64,000 nucleotides of DNA from Wuchereria bancrofti. Its lineage: Eukaryota; Nematoda; Chromadorea; Rhabditida; Onchocercidae. The position numbers and the translations under genes were made by a program. The notes beneath the pieces were generated by a model. That model searched no databases and was not told the origin of the DNA. It saw only the letters and a list, made by a program, of their open reading frames with translations. The DNA lies in the NCBI GenBank assembly GCA_005281725.1, contig SSBO01000009.1, positions 2,779,536 through 2,843,535 on the forward strand, written 5' to 3'. How positions within the stretch are numbered: position 1 is the stretch's first letter; each line of letters begins with the position of its first letter. Positions 1 through 12,700 of this stretch are shown here, piece by piece.

Positions 1-104
1 TTGAAGTTATTAAGGATTAAATTTAAATCAAACAATTACGATATTTCTTTGATAATTATTATCTTTTTTTAAGGCTTATTGTAATTCTCTTTCTTTTTTT
101 TTAG

Positions 105-742
105 CCTTGGGGTCTTAGTGAAAGTGAAACAGAAGCAGAACTTGCGTCAATTGATTCACGTGGTTTTGGCGGACCGCCACGAATACAAACACCGCTAAAA
201 GATTTAAGATTAACGGAAGGCACCGATGCTCTATTACAGTGCAATATTACGGGAAATCCTAAACCTAAGGTAGTATTGTGGTACTTTTAGCAATTTAAAT
301 CAAATTCAAATTATTATTGTTATTACTAAGAATTGATTATTGATGAATTCTCGAATTCTGAAACATTTGGTACCTTTTTTTTTGCAGAAAAAAATAATAA
401 TAAGTTTGATTATTTCAAGTATTAGATAAATTTAAACTAATCTTTTATTAAAGTTTATTTTTTGCTCAAATACTTTTTATGAGATAAAAATGTGAGTTAT
501 CAAATCTTTAATGATTGATTAATTAATTAGTTAATTAATTAAGCACAGTTGAAATTTCAGCAATGTTAAATGCTATTTGTTTGCAGATAACGTGGTTAAA
601 GAATGGAAAAATTGTGGATGTGATTAATTCAAAAGGAATGATGACCCTATTTAAGGGATCTCTGGTACTTATGAAGATTTCATCAGTGGTACCTAAGGAT
701 AGTGGTGAATACACACTTACTGCGGAAAATTATTATGGAAAG
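105..742 (+). other. Kettin Ig domain K1
   Basis: Exons 105-269 and 587-742; the last beta strand is at the start of exon 5181-5315 (VESKALVDVYP). It starts GPPRIQTPLKDLRLTEGT, has the B-strand Cys in ALLQC, Trp in ITWLKNG and PKDSGEYTLTAEN at the E-F turn. The F-strand Cys is replaced by Leu. It is an I-set type without the NDP insertion of the later domains. Confidence 0.85.
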
Positions 743-3700
743 GTTAAATGTTTTTTAAAGTTAAAAATTTGCATCTGATATTAAACTCTTGAACTCTTCT
801 AAGACGTTTGATTAAATGATAAAAGAGATAAAATTGCTGATATAATTTATGATGCACTTAATATTCAATCAAAAAAGTTTACTCTAACAGTTTTATGAGA
901 ATTCACTTAATTTGCTATGAAAATTCATTTCAAATTTCTGCTCGAATTAAATTAAATTTTTTGTCTATTCATATTGATTTATAATTATTACTATTACGTG
1001 ATGCTAATCATCATTAATTAAGCGTTATCATATCTGATCTATTCACAGTATCAATACATATGAAATACTCTTACTTAGCGATGTTCATCATCATTATCAT
1101 CATTAATTAAACCTTATCAATATATATGAAGCATTCGATGATACTAATCATCGTTATCACCACTAACTAAGCCTTATCATACCTGACCTCATTTAGTACA
1201 TCAGTACAGATGATATACTTTTACTTAATGATACCTATCACCGTTATCACCACTAACTAAGCCTTATCATACCTGACCTCATTTAGTATATCAGTACAGA
1301 TGATATACTTTTACTTAATGATACCTATCACCGTTATCACCACTAACTAAGATTTATCATACCTGACCTCATTTAGTACATCAGTACAGATGATATACTT
1401 TTACTTAATGATACCTATCATCGTTATCACCACTAACTAAGCCTTATCATACCTGACCTCATTTAGTATATCAGTACAGATGATATACTTTTACTTAATG
1501 ATACCTATCATCGTTATCACCACTAACTAAGCCTTATCATACCTGACCTCATTTAGTATATCAGTGCAGATGATATACTTTTACTTAATGATACCTATTA
1601 TCGTTATCACCACTAACTAAGCCTTATTATTTAATCGTTGGAACAGTGTTTGCTCAGGAGATATGAGTTATCCTTCTGCTTATATTTTTGCAGCAATTGA
1701 ATCATAAGTTGTTTTTTGCCTTGATGACTCATAAAAAGGAAAACGAACAAATTTTAGAGCTAAAAATCCAGATGGAATTTGAAATAGTTTAGTCAGACTA
1801 ATTTTATCTAAAGAAAAGAAAAAAAATTCTGAACTGATTTTGCAGAAAAATTCAAAGCCATCGATTGTAAAGTGCTATCAAAAATCTTTATGACTTCTAT
1901 GATTTTAACTGATGAATTGATGAATGTCTTAACTTTTGTTATTTATGAAAAATAGAAGCTTACTAATATGCTTCAGCATATTAACACTAAAATGTGAAAC
2001 ATAAAGTGCACACAATTTTTTTAAATTTAAAATTTGAGTCAATTTGTAATTGGTGCTAAAACATAAAAAGCACCTCAAATCATACAAACTTTCATTGAAC
2101 AATAATGGATGTTACTAACAAAAATTATACAATGAATCATCTCTCATTAATTACTAATTATAAAAAGTAGAACAAAAATAAATATAAGCAAAAAACAATG
2201 AGTCATTCTGCACGAAAAAAAAAGTTCAGTTTCAGTCCTAGAATTTAATTTTTTTTAAAAATTTCTTATTTTTATTCATCAATAAATCGAATATTACTGG
2301 AAAATTTAAGTTGATTTTTCTGTTTAAAATTATTTTATCGGTGTTCCTTTTATTCCTTACATATTAATTTGCTTCTATTTACTTTTTTTATTAGCAACAG
2401 AGAAAGGAAGAAAGAGAGAAAAACATTTTTGAGAATGTTTGTTTGAATACTGTTTAAACAATTTTTCCCGAAAAAAAAATTTGAGAGAATAAAAAAAACG
2501 AATACGTTGCATAATTGTATTTTATAAGCATTCTGCTCGGATGTTTTATGACTTTTAAATTTTTAACGAAGATAATTTTCATTTTCAAGTTCATAATTTT
2601 TTTTTAAAAAAAAAATTTCAATCTTTTAAATTTATGGAAAAAATTTGTTTTTCTTTTTTAAATTGATAGCAATCAACAGCAGTTTTCTTTCAATATAAGA
2701 TAATAAAAGTTTTTGCTGCAAAAAATTGAAATTTTTTGATAATTATTGCTATTGATTAAATTAATATTTAATGAGTTTCATATCTAATGAGCCTATTATA
2801 ACATACTATATCCTTTGGCTTTGGCTTATTATAAACTTACTTTTCTACTAAAAATACTTTAAGCAAAAGGTGTGAAATTGTTATCTTTTCAATTTAGTCT
2901 AGCAGAGATAATATGATTGATGATTTTACTGCTAATATGCGTAAATATTACAAAAAAAAAAAAATTGATGAAAAAAACGAACCTTATTGATTTCTTTTTA
3001 AGGGGTAATCTATTATCAGTGTTTATTTTGATCCTGTAGATCTTGAGAAGCGAAAATTGAAAAGTACTGATGGAATGATAAGTCTTTTTTTTTTCCTTAC
3101 TACTTAACAAACTGATCGGATGATGTGGCAAAGATTTCAAATCCAAAGGAATAGCGCTGAAGACGGATGAGTAGGTGGATTTTACCGCCTCAAACTAACT
3201 ACTTCTATCTCTGTCATTCTATTATTAAGCATTTCTTTGAAAATTTTCTAACGATAATACTATTTGCTAAGTGTTCAATGATCACTCATTCTTATCGCAT
3301 TGCTTTTCTTTCGGATTAGTAAGCAAAAAGAAAAATGTGAGGCAATTTTTTTTTCTTTTCTTAAATTAATGAATATTTCGTACAAAGTGATAAGTGATAG
3401 TGATAAGTGATAATGAGATGGAAATTTTGAGATGAAAAAAAAAAAAAGAAAAGGAAAGCAGGAAGAGATGATAGAACGTTTGCACTCCTACAATGAAAAT
3501 TGTTGAGCGCAAATAGAATGACCAAATAGATAGTGATAGAAACAAAGAAAACGAAAACTCTCCTAGTAAATGAATGCATCTTTTGAAAATTTAAGAAGCT
3601 AAAGAAATGCTAGAGAGTAAAGAAAATTGAAAAGACTGAGGAAAAAAAAAAGAATAAAATTTTTTCAAAAATTTCTCACTTATTTCTACATAAATATGTA

Positions 3701-6700
3701 GAAATCAAAGTGTTATAGGCAGTATGTTATTGCTTAAATACTGCCATCGGATAAGAAATCTCAGTCATTTGAGATGGAAAAATATTGAAAGGTGGACGAA
3801 TTAATATAACTTTTCATATATTATTGATTTTCAATCATTTATAATTCAATATTTCCTCGTCTGTTGACAATTCTTTTTTTCATTTCTGACAGCTTACCTT
3901 TTTAATTTTTTTTTTTTTCAACTAATCTATGTGAAATTTGCATCTTTTTTTTCGTTTAAATGGTATTAATTTCATTTTAGTATTAATTCGAGTTATTTTA
4001 ATTATTTAATGTAATTTAATTTTTTGTAATCGTCAAATATTCTTGTTTGAAAAATTAGCATTGAATTGTTAAATTCTTTTGTATCGAAAAGCATCATTCA
4101 TTTTGTTTTGGTGAAATTTAAATGAAAAGTTTCATTAGGTTACTTTTTTTTTTAATATAGCATTTAAATATTTTTAAGTTATTTGCTATCACTTATCACT
4201 GATCTGAAAAGGTCATTTGAATGCATCTTCTTATTGACCTTTCATGTTGGATAATATTTTGCATGAACATTGTCTCTTTCAGCTTTTTATTACTTTTTCT
4301 TTTCTTTTAGAAATAATAATTCTGAACAATTCCTAAAGATTAATTATTTGTTGTACAAAAATTAAACAGTTCAATGTGTATCAAAATGTATATTTTAAAT
4401 TATATTACCAAATCGAACTTTTTGATGAAATATGTTTGTTTATTTGAAATAACGCAAATGCTCAAAATTTATTAGTCTATTTTGTTACAAAAATAAATTA
4501 AAATACGCTAAATTGTTATTGTTTAAAATTGATTAATTGTTAGATCATTTAGCTATAAAGATTATATAATATTAAGTTTGATATGATGCACAATTGAATT
4601 TAATACAATTATCTCTTATTCTCCTTACCTTAACTTTACTTTCACATATTGTTTTATTCTTCTTCAAAACTATTATTTTATGATAAACGAGAGAAAAAGA
4701 AATGATTAAAAATAGAAGCAATGATCTGATAGTATTATATTTGTGCATAAATTTTTTTTTTTTTTTGTTGATTTTAGAAAGCTTCATTGGTTTTGTTGAT
4801 TTTAGAAAGCTTTATTGATGACGATTTTTATTGAGTATATAAACTGAGCAGAGAGTTTCAGGTCCCTCCTATCTCTATGATTAAATTTCTCTCTAACTTT
4901 CTTTCCCCAATGATTGACGATATTTATCATTCTTATATTTTAGATGCTTAAAATTTAATGTTCTAATTTTCGTTTGTATCTATTTTCCATTTATCAAGGA
5001 GCTAATTATGTCATTTGTTTTTTTCTTTGAAAAATTATTGTTTAAAATTTTATAAAATTTTTACAACAACAAATATTATTGAATTTGTTGTTTGATTCAA
5101 TTTTATTATGGATGCTGTTTACAAAAATGTATTCAATGTTAGAAATGCCTAAACAATTGTTATTACTAATGAAATTTAAGGTTGAAAGCAAAGCACTCGT
5201 TGATGTATATCCATTGCATATACTGAATGAGCAACGATCACCACCTGCTGAACAATTTCAACAATTTTACCCGGTAGAAAGTAATTACGAACGATCTCAT
5301 CAATTAAAACAGCACGTTAGACTTTTCAGCTTACTAAAACTTTTCTGTTAAAAAATCACAACTTAATTCATTCTTTCAAAATTTAACTTATTTAGCTATT
5401 TTCACAAAAAAAAAGAAAAAATTCAATGTTTCATTTGTTTATTAAAATTTATCGCCATATTTTATTAGATAAGTTTAAATTAACATTGAAATGAGTGGAG
5501 CTTTTTATTTGATATTTTGGTAATTACTTATTTCAACAGCATCTAAAGGTTAATTAATTAACAGATTTCATTTAATTATATTTCCATTCGGACATTCTAG
5601 TTTTAGTTTTCGATACTGCTATTGATTGGATTAGGTCGTATTCTAAAGGTTTTCAAATTGATTAATAACTAGAATTGTAGGTAAAAGAAAAAATGCAGTT
5701 GGATTGTATTAAATTTAAAAATAAAATTATTTATTTAAAAAGTTTGTTTGTCAAATGTTAAAAATGTATGCCACAAATTTGTGGTCTACGGAAGTTTTTT
5801 TTATCTTATTTTATTTTAAATTTGTTGACTACTAAGCATTATAGTACAACACTTTAGAAAAACAAATATTACTTACTAACTAACTTACATTAGTCATTTC
5901 AATTTTCAGTATTTGAGGATGACTGATCTGTTTGAATTTCTTATTTAAAAAAAAAATTGTTATAGATAAATGAATCGTTTTTTGTTAAATTGTTTTAAGT
6001 GTTCAATTTATTCATCTTTTATTAAGCATAATTAAAGTTATATCAAAAAAGAGTTGAAAAAAAACTTAGCAATGACAATCGAATCGAAATTCTCAAAATT
6101 CGTTACACTGAATTAAATAATGCATTTTTCATTGTAACTCTTATATGTAACAATAAATTCGTTTACTCAAGTAATGAAAAGTGAATTAAAAAAACCAATC
6201 AATCAGAAACTTTTAAAAGTTTAATTTTTACACAAAAATGGTTTGTATCGAAATTGAATTGAGTTTTTTCAAGTTGAAATTTACATATTTAATACTGTAT
6301 TTATTTGTCATTTAATAAAATTTAATAAAACAACAATAATTAGTTAATTTAATAAAATTTAATAAAATAACCATAATTAGTTAATTAAAATGCAAAGTAA
6401 TTGAAGATGAGAAGCTAAAGCATGGGCGCCATTGACAAACAATATGTGTAATTTGAAAAATGAGAAAATAAAAGTGAAAAAGTTAAAAAAAACAAAACAA
6501 ATGCAAAAGCAAACGAAAAAAACTTATTTTATAAATTGTTCTACAAAAATTTTGTTTATTTTTATTTTTTTTCAAATACATCCATTAAATTTTTCCAGTG
6601 GCAAGAGAACAATCAAACAAAACAGCAACAACAGCGCCAACCAATCAGACATTTACCGGAGCAAACACATTACGCTCAATCGGCAATTTCTCATCAACAG

Positions 6701-9700
6701 GTAAATTCTAACTATGATTTTTTAATTTCTTCAAAAAAGAAAAACAAATGTACTAAGGAAAGAAGTTAAGAGGAATATTAAAGTTTGTTAAAAGTTAAAC
6801 TTACAAAATTTGCTGATATCCAATTTATGTTTTAATGGATTATTACATTGAGTGTATTACTTGAATTCATTGTCATTAATGTCATTTCTTGTAAAATTTG
6901 ACTGATAAATTATTTGATCTAATTAAAGCAATGGCAAATTTGATTTAGGCAAATCTATGGAAATTATTTTATGTTTCTAATAAATGTATAAAATTTTCAT
7001 TTTATTAGTTGAAATTTTCAATCAATTTTAATTTGATGAATATATGATGTTTTGGTTGCCTTATAATACAAATTAGAATTAAACAATACTTTATTTTTTT
7101 TTTGATATTATTAAATATCAATCAATTTTATCGTTATGTCATTATTTTTACTATCATTTTGCTTGCCGTTTGGTTTTTTTTTTTTTTTATATAATTCAAG
7201 CATTAAAATTTTATTATAACGAAATATGACTTTAAATTGAAATGATTGTTTGTTTTTTTTTCAGATTTATAATCAACCAAAAGTATATCACGCTCAGTAT
7301 AAACAGGTATATTTCATTTTCAAATTTTTAATAATTTTTGACACAAATTTTCATTTTTGAAATCAAATTATTGGTAAATAAAACATTTTATCGTTATCAT
7401 TGATTAAAAAATGCATTTTTTTAACAACTTATATTTGATATGTAATGAAATTTTTGTTTTTATACTTTATCAAATTTAGTATAGGTCAATTTACCTTATC
7501 CGATAAGACCATCGTTTTTTAAGCCTGAATACGAACGGCGATATCTACAACCTGCTTATCAGCCTTATCAGACTTACCAAGTATATTTTATATTTTATTT
7601 TATATTCCTTATATTTCATACTTTATGTCCATTCAGATCGCTTCCTTCTTATCAGAAATATCATAAAGTTTTTTGTTTCAATTGAATTTCGGACTACTTA
7701 TTTATTTTTTTCAAGTTTATTAATAAGAAATTTTTATTTTCAACTACTTTTTTGGCACTTTTTTTAGCAGCAATTTTACGAGCAACCATATCAAATATCA
7801 CAACTACTACAATCAGAAGAACAATATCACGATAAAGTAAGCTTAATTATAAGTGATATTAAAGTAAGCTTAAGTGTCAAAGGTTAACCCATCCTGTCAA
7901 GTAATCAAAGTGAAAACAAAAAGTCTTGAGCTTTAATAATATCATTTTCAGTTTGTTTCAAACTAATGCAATCCTAATTAATCAAAGTGCAAAGTATTGA
8001 TTAAGCTGATGTAATATCAAAAAATAAATTATTTTTAAAGTTTTTTTCCTTTTTTTCCGATTATAGTTAAAGCAAAAAAAATAAGCTAATATTTCGGTTA
8101 ATTTAAATAATAGACGAATGACAGTGTTAGCTAAAAAAAACATCCATCTTTTTTTAGAATGTTATTTTTAATCAAAAAATCAAAAATAAACAAAGAAGAG
8201 AAAAAGTTAGAAAATATCTTTTTCAATATTTACTTATTATTTTATAATGAAAATATTTGAAATGTTTGTAAATTGATTAACAATCACTTTCCAAATGACA
8301 TTGATGAAAGAAGAATCTTTGCTAATAATACAATGAATCGTTGAGAATTTCATTATGATCGCTCGGATATCTAAGACCGGCCACAAACTCTCAATCTCAA
8401 ATGGGTTTAATCTAAGAATTATGAACTGACAATGTTACTGTGTGTGTTGTCAGTGTAGTAATAATACCTAATTTGATAATTAAGAAAACAAAAATAAAAT
8501 AAATATGAAATTAAAGTTATAATAATAATAAATATTATTTAATTTTAATACAATAAGTCAATAATTGTATTAAATTGATGCATTCTTTTTCTATAATATA
8601 TAATTGTTGTATGCATATAGCTTTAAACATTTACTTTTATTTTCTTGTTTTATTCACTTTCTAATTTTTAATATTCATTTGTATAGAATTTGCACTAAAA
8701 ATNNNNNNNNNNNNNNNNNNNAATACAATAAGTCAATAATTGTATTAAATTGATGCATTCTTTTTCTATAATATATAATTGTTGTATGCATATAGCTTTA
8801 AACATTTACTTTTATTTTCTTGTTTTATTCACTTTCTAATTTTTAATATTCATTTGTATAGAATTTGCACTAAAAATGAATGATAAATTAGGCGTGTCAA
8901 TTACAGTTTGAAGAGCATCGACCTTTCTTACCACGTCCTACTTATCAGCAGCAGCGGCATCAGCAGCGGCAGCAGCAGCAGCAGCAGCAGCGGCAGCGGC
9001 AGCAGCTTCCTTCACCAGCGCAATTGAATTCGCAGTTGCAGTACCAGCAGCAGTACGAACAGCATCACCCGTATCATACATATTTTGATAATATCGAACA
9101 GAGCCGATACTATCAGAATATGCCTCTTGTTGAGCGGATTGCACCTCAGGTAGGCATTTTTCATTTTGTTAATTGATTGGTACAAAATGGTACCGATTAG
9201 AATCATATATTGGAATGAAATGAAATGAAGTAATCGTTATGTTACCGATAATCTATATTTTTTTTAGATATTATTATTATTCTCGTTATTATTATTCACA
9301 TAATTATTATTATAGTTTTTGAATATTTCTATTATTTTTCATCTTTTTAGATATGTTTATTATCCTATATGTTTTTATATATTTTTATTTGTTTCACGTT
9401 TTTAGATATTTTTATTATCTGTCATATTTTTGTTATATTTAGGTTACTATATCATTGCATTACATTCGAAATATCAATGAGATATTATATTTTTATTAGC
9501 ATTTTAAGTTTACATTTGCTTTTTTAAATACTTGATTAGGAATTGAATTGGAGAAGAAATAAGTATGGAAGGAGTATACTTATCTTTTTTCTTTTTTACT
9601 TGATTTAAAAGGATATGAGGTGAAATTTGTGAATTTAAATTTTTGAATAATTTCTGAGTTTCATCGATGTTGCATTTTTCGTCTGCTCTGTCTAACTTTA

Positions 9701-12700
9701 AATTTGACTTTATTGTTCACAGCTCTCAATTATGAATGATTTCAGATCATTTTATTCTACAAAAAATTTTTATTTCATTTATATATCTAAAATAAATAAA
9801 GTGTTATAGCGAAGGTTTACCGCTGGTCAAGATTATACTGTTCAAAATGGACAAGCAAAGCATATTGGTCAAACTGAAAAACCACCACAATTTAGTACCA
9901 TTCCATCTTCAACAACAGTGAATGCTGGTGAATCAGTCACATTTGCAGCCAAAGTAAGTTCTACAGGAAAAGAAATTAAAAGGAATGGAAATATGGAAAG
10001 GCACACCTACAAATTTTTGGAATGATTTTAAATTTATCAGTGTTTGAAAAATTTCTGTCAAACAGTTCTTTGTATCAAATTTTTAAGTATATCAGATTTG
10101 CCATTTAGATTAATCGATAACTTATGATCATTACTTTTTTTTGAGGTTTACAAAGATTTTTTTCGCATGTTTTATTTGAATTTCATTTGTTCATATTTTT
10201 AGACAGCAGGTCAACAAGTACCAAATCTTAATTGGTATCGCTCTGATGGCAGTCACATTACAACTGGTGGGCGCTATGTGGTTGACATTTCAAATGATGG
10301 TTCCACAAAGTTGACCATCAACAAATGCACAATTGAGGATAGTGATACTTATTTGTGTGTTGCAGAAAATGATGGTGGTGCTGTACAGCTACGTTGTTCA
10401 CTTAATGTTCTTGGTATGTTAAAATAATGCTAGATATTTCATTTCTTTGAGAATACTACTTGCATGTAAGATTTTTGGTGCTTGGTCTCATTATTTGCTA
10501 CATTATTTTATGATCGTTGTTTAATAGATTGTTTTTATGATTTTATAGTATTCAGTAAACTTTTTGTGTTTCAGAACAGAAATCGAATGGTGCTCCACAG
10601 TTTGTTGGTAAATTTCAGTCTGTAACAATTTACGAAGGAGATTCGTTGACACTTTACTGCAAAGCAATTGGTGCGAAACTTCGAATGAGTTGGTCCAAAG
10701 ATGGTACACCACTGAAAAATGGTGGCTCCTTTAAGTAAGCATTTGTATTACTTTGAGATCAACTGGGTATATCGTTGTTTTATATCTGTTATTTTCAAAT
10801 ATATTGTTTTATATTTGTCATTTTCAGTTAGAACTGAGATAAATGTAGTTTACCAATTAATGGTATAGAAAGGCGACATTTTGGCTTGTCTTTTTACAAT
10901 ATATGATTAGTGGCTCATTTTAGTCTTTTTCAATCACGTTTATCTAAAATTTTTAATTCTTCTAAAACTATTCGGCAAGTTTTTTTTCTTTTTTTTTGAA
11001 TATCACTATTATTTGCATTCGCGTTATTCCGCAATTTTAGAATAGATGATAAGGGAAACGGCGAGACAACTTTACAAATTCTTAACGCTAAAATGGCTGA
11101 TGGTGGTTGGTATCAATGTGATGCTACAAATGAATGTGGAACATCTTCGTTGAAAGTGATTTTTTATGTTCTGTGATCTTAAAGTAGATCTTTTGATTCA
11201 AAGTTTCATGCTCGTTGTGACTTTGTTCTAAAGTTTTTAAATGATGTTTTCTATATTTGTAACTGCATTTAAATGAAATTTGGATTTCTTTCAGGGACGT
11301 ATAGTTGTTCAAACTCGTCAGAAATTGGATGCAGTAAATCAGGATCAAATCACATTGAGAAAAGTTGACCGTCGTATGGCTAGGTATATCTAAAACTGAA
11401 TAAATAGTCTAGAAACTGGAGTAGTTTGTGCTATGGCTGTCAGTTAGTAGAACTTTACAATTAAAAATGTTTGCTTTAAGTTCAAAATTCATTTCTCAGA
11501 GATTTCAGGTATGGTAGTAAAATGGAAGTAGATAATAATGAAATACGAGAAGCTTCTAAACAACCGCCAAAATTTTTGGATACAATTAAAAATTTAAGTT
11601 TGATTGAAGGTCAAACTGCTCTGCTTAGCTGTAAGTATTCACCACCAGATGATCCGAATTTAAAAATAGCTTGGCTAATAAATGGAAAGGTATCTTATTT
11701 TTTCCTGTTATTTTTTAATCAAATTTAAGGTTTTGAATTATAGCGAAGACTTCGTATATAACTTATCAGCTTTGTTTTCAATTGCAGTTCCTTTCTGCTG
11801 TCAAACATTTAAATTAATTTTCAAAAAATTTTATAAAATTTGAGGCAGTGATGACTAGTTCACGTCTGTCAACAGTGGCTGAAAACGGTTATGCTGCTTT
11901 GGAAATTAATCCGGTTAAAATGTTTGATCAAGGTGAATATACCATCGTGGCTGTGAATACACTCGGTGAAGCGCGACAGTCTGCAGTTGTTAATATTATA
12001 GGTTAATTGATTTGCATCTCTTCTTATAAATTTGCTTAACTTCATTTTTAATTTGTCATCAAACAACTTCCAACATTAGTAAAAAAGATTTATTTACTGA
12101 TGGATGTTTAACTAATTAAAAAAAAAATATTTCAAATTTGGCATTTCCCGCGAGTTTTTTAGGGCATCGTAGTGCTTTGGCAGATGCCTCCAATGTTACG
12201 CTTTATGATCGGTCTCAAGCTAGCAAAGTGGCTACAAGAATTGCCGAAATGCCTAATTTCCATACAGAGCTACGATCAATAGAAGTTTTTGATGGTCAGC
12301 ATGTCCATTTGGAAGCGAAATTTTCACCAGCTGATGATGCAAATGTAAAAATTGTGTGGTTTTTCAATGGGAAACCATTGAAACAAAGTAAGTTACAGTA
12401 AGGTTTAATATCTCACTAGATATATACTAAATTGTGAGTGAAAAATATTATGTAAATATATATTTCAGCTTTTTGAATGAACATCTTTTTGCACTATCAG
12501 AGTAAATCGTTGGGAATTTAGATTCGAAAAGATTGATTTTAGGTGATAATATACAAATGTCTAATGGTTTTGGATTGGTCACGCTAGATATTTTCAACAT
12601 TACATTAGCAGAAGCTGGCAATTATACATGTCAGCTGTCAAATGAAGTGGGTATTATGGAATCAACAGCTACCGTACTTGTTCAGCGTGAGAATTTTCAG

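Larger units (their letters stand above)
743..5180 (+). other. Long kettin intron (4.4 kb)
   Basis: Intron between the K1 exon ending ENYYGK and exon 5181. It holds the 90 bp minisatellite (about 1000-1630), many A and T tracts, and a 28 bp direct repeat at 4763-4818. No exon is needed here, because the frame and the Ig fold continue directly from 742 to 5181. ORFs on the minus strand are low-complexity F/K/I-rich and look like chance. Confidence 0.7.
5181..9149 (+). other. Kettin Gln/Tyr-rich linker between K1 and K2
   Basis: Six phase-0 exons: 5181-5315, 6599-6700, 7265-7306 (only 14 codons), 7485-7580, 7768-7836 and 8907-9149. After the K1 G strand they encode about 215 residues rich in Gln, Tyr, His and Pro, such as QPYQISQLLQ and YQPYQTYQ. 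A CAG/CGG tract in the last exon gives a Gln/Arg run. Acceptor choice at exon 7768 is ambiguous by one codon (TAGCAG). No domain is recognised, and the stretch is probably disordered. Frame continuity and consistent phase-0 borders support it as coding. Confidence 0.75.

Noticed and set aside
1000..1630. CRISPR-like array
   Set aside because: Units are contiguous 90 bp tandem copies without spacers in a eukaryotic intron.
6432..6704. Longer ORF reading into the linker exon in another frame (NSNNSANQSD)
   Set aside because: The kettin frame (WQENNQTKQ) joins both neighbouring exons in phase 0; the other frame does not.
8340..8460. Locally GC-richer stretch in a kettin intron considered as a tRNA or small RNA
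   Set aside because: No cloverleaf, no A/B box pattern and no stable hairpin could be drawn.
8938..9144. Minus-strand ORF with a poly-alanine run
   Set aside because: It is the reverse reading of the CAG/CGG tract in the kettin Gln-rich exon; the plus frame is splice-bounded and continuous with kettin.
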